From the NCBI GenBank assembly GCA_002712125.1, contig PASL01000027.1:1-7048 (forward strand): a stretch of 7,048 nt of DNA, in the 5' to 3' direction. Position 1 is the first letter of the stretch. Every line of letters starts with the position of its first letter. Below the pieces are notes generated by a model. That model searched no databases. It was given only the letters and a program-made list of their open reading frames with translations, and was not told the DNA's origin. The translations under genes and the position numbers were made by a program. The stretch is from Chloroflexota bacterium (GTDB taxonomy: Bacteria; Chloroflexota; Dehalococcoidia; Lucifugimonadales; Lucifugimonadaceae). Shown one piece after another: positions 5,840 to 7,048 of the stretch.

Positions 5840-7048
5840 CTGAATTATTCTACCTGCGTTCATAGGTGTATCATAAAGCCTTGTCCCTATTGCATTTTTA
5901 ATAGCATTAGCTATAGCTGGTATAGGTGGACAAATTGGAACTTCACCTACTCCTCTAACACCATAAGGATGTAGTGGATTAGGTACCTCTACAAGTATAG
6001 TATCAATTTTAGGTAAATCTAACGATGTTGGCATTCTGTAATCTAGAAAACTTGAATTAGCCATCGAACCATTATTTAGCATATAGTATTCTTCATTTAA
6101 TGCCCATCCAATACCTTGTACAGCTCCACCTTGAAGTTGACCTTCAACATAAGATGGATGAATTGCTGTACCAACATCTTGAATAGCAGTATATCTTACA
6201 ACATCTGTTTTTCCTGTTTCTACATCAATATCTAAGTCTACGATATGCATTCCAAAACCGTCACCAGCTGAGGATAAGTCAACGCTACCAGTAGATGTAG
6301 CAGGGCCACCTAAGTCACCTAATTTACTTGCTAAATCTTTAAATGAAATGATTTTTTCCTCATTATTGTAACTAAAGATACCGTCATTAAATGAAATTTC
6401 TTCAGAATCTACATCCCATAAAATTGAAACTCTTTTTTTTAGTTCAACAACTAAATTGTTCGCTGCTTCCCAGCATGCATACCCTGTAGCATATGTGGTT
6501 CTGGAGCCTCCTGTAACATCTGTGAACCCAATAGAATCTGTATCAACGATATTTGGTTTAACATCATGGGCGTCAATGCCTAGTACCTCGGCAACGTGCA
6601 TTGCCATTGAAGCTCTCGAACCTCCAATATCTGTAGATCCTTCAGTCAATATAACGCTACCATCACTATTAACAGCTAAGTTTGCAGCTGATTTTAATCC
6701 AATATTGAACCAGTATCCACTGGCTAATCCTCTTCCTCTTTTTACACCAGGAGGTGGAGTGCCTATTGGTGAATTCCAATGATCTGAAGCCTTTGCTGCA
6801 GATAATACTTCTTCTAAACCTATTTTTGAAAATCTTACTCCATCTCCTCTTCTGGTTCCTGATTTAGAAGCATTTTTTATTCTAAATTCAAGCGAGTCCC
6901 AATTGAGTTCATCGCACAATTCGTCAACCAAGGATTCCATAGCAAAAGCAACTTGCGGTGAACCTGGAGCTCTATATGCGGCTATTTTTGGCTTATTAAC
7001 TAAAATATCCCATGCATCAATTCTCATATTAGGAATATTATATGGTGC
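5828..7048 (-). CDS. Second Mo hydroxylase large subunit, tandem paralog (C-terminal part; 5' end off the right edge)
   Basis: A paralog of the complete large subunit downstream, with the same role. The frame is open through the right edge, and residues before the Met at 7027 (APYNIPN) align with ACYNLTN of the neighbour, so that Met is internal. About 407 residues are visible, a bit over half of the expected 750 or so. Kept motifs are AYRAPGSPQ, GSTDIGGSR, VTGGSRTTYATG, VQDVGTA and the catalytic-glutamate motif GVRGVGEV (Glu codon at 5942-5944). In the 60-residue stretch starting at DILVNKPK, 46 positions are identical to the neighbour, pointing to tandem duplication. The two differ at GYWFNIGLKSAANL versus GYWMNGGGKSTCDL, so they may differ in substrate. 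The STQ and GGFGGK motifs lie outside the window. It is transcribed ahead of its paralog, and Fe-S and FAD partners may lie further upstream. Confidence 0.92.
   Translation of the reverse strand, partial: APYNIPNMRIDAWDILVNKPKIAAYRAPGSPQVAFAMESLVDELCDELNWDSLEFRIKNASKSGTRRGDGVRFSKIGLEEVLSAAKASDHWNSPIGTPPPGVKRGRGLASGYWFNIGLKSAANLAVNSDGSVILTEGSTDIGGSRASMAMHVAEVLGIDAHDVKPNIVDTDSIGFTDVTGGSRTTYATGYACWEAANNLVVELKKRVSILWDVDSEEISFNDGIFSYNNEEKIISFKDLASKLGDLGGPATSTGSVDLSSAGDGFGMHIVDLDIDVETGKTDVVRYTAIQDVGTAIHPSYVEGQLQGGAVQGIGWALNEEYYMLNNGSMANSSFLDYRMPTSLDLPKIDTILVEVPNPLHPYGVRGVGEVPICPPIPAIANAIKNAIGTRLYDTPMNAGRIIQSIS

Noticed and set aside
6456..6782. Plus-strand ORF of 108 codons inside the upstream Mo-hydroxylase paralog
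   Set aside because: The opposite frame is a strongly conserved catalytic region; this reading lacks any family resemblance and is a shadow.

Overview
The window is AT-rich, tightly packed bacterial DNA with overlapping genes, short gaps and no RNA gene, CRISPR array or insertion sequence that I can see. The compact layout and molybdenum hydroxylase paralogs would suit a free-living marine lineage such as SAR202-type Chloroflexota or a low-GC alphaproteobacterium. This is an impression from gene content, not a phylogenetic result.

Layout. From the left edge to 635, the plus strand holds the 3' part of hflC, a membrane-protease regulator. Bases 636-821 are a convergent intergenic gap. Everything else, 822 to the right edge, is on the minus strand and reads as one probable operon. 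In transcription order: a molybdenum hydroxylase large subunit (5' end off the right edge), a 73-base gap, a second full-length paralog of the same family, a MoaD/ThiS-like beta-grasp protein, GTP cyclohydrolase I (folE), a pteridine-reductase-type short-chain dehydrogenase, a dihydroneopterin aldolase/epimerase (folB/folX family), and a sugar-1-phosphate-type nucleotidyltransferase. After the 73-base gap, spacings run from a 7-base gap to an 11-base overlap, which suggests translational coupling.

How the genes may work together. The two large subunits carry the Mo-pterin site of xanthine dehydrogenase/aldehyde oxidase-type hydroxylases. Their iron-sulfur and FAD partners are not in the window. 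FolE, the SDR and FolB/FolX make a consistent pterin route: GTP to dihydroneopterin triphosphate, side-chain processing, and reduction by a PTR1/FolM-like enzyme. The set resembles the folM-folE-folX tetrahydromonapterin module as much as folate synthesis, because folK and folP are absent here. The MoaD-like protein sits between the Mo enzymes and the pterin genes. It has two residues (Ile-Lys) after its Gly-Gly, so it would need trimming to act as a classical sulfur carrier.

The points most worth a second look are this Gly-Gly-Ile-Lys tail, the joining of Mo hydroxylases to a reduced-pterin cassette ending in a nucleotidyltransferase, and the loss of purine-pocket residues in the complete large subunit, which argues against xanthine as its substrate.
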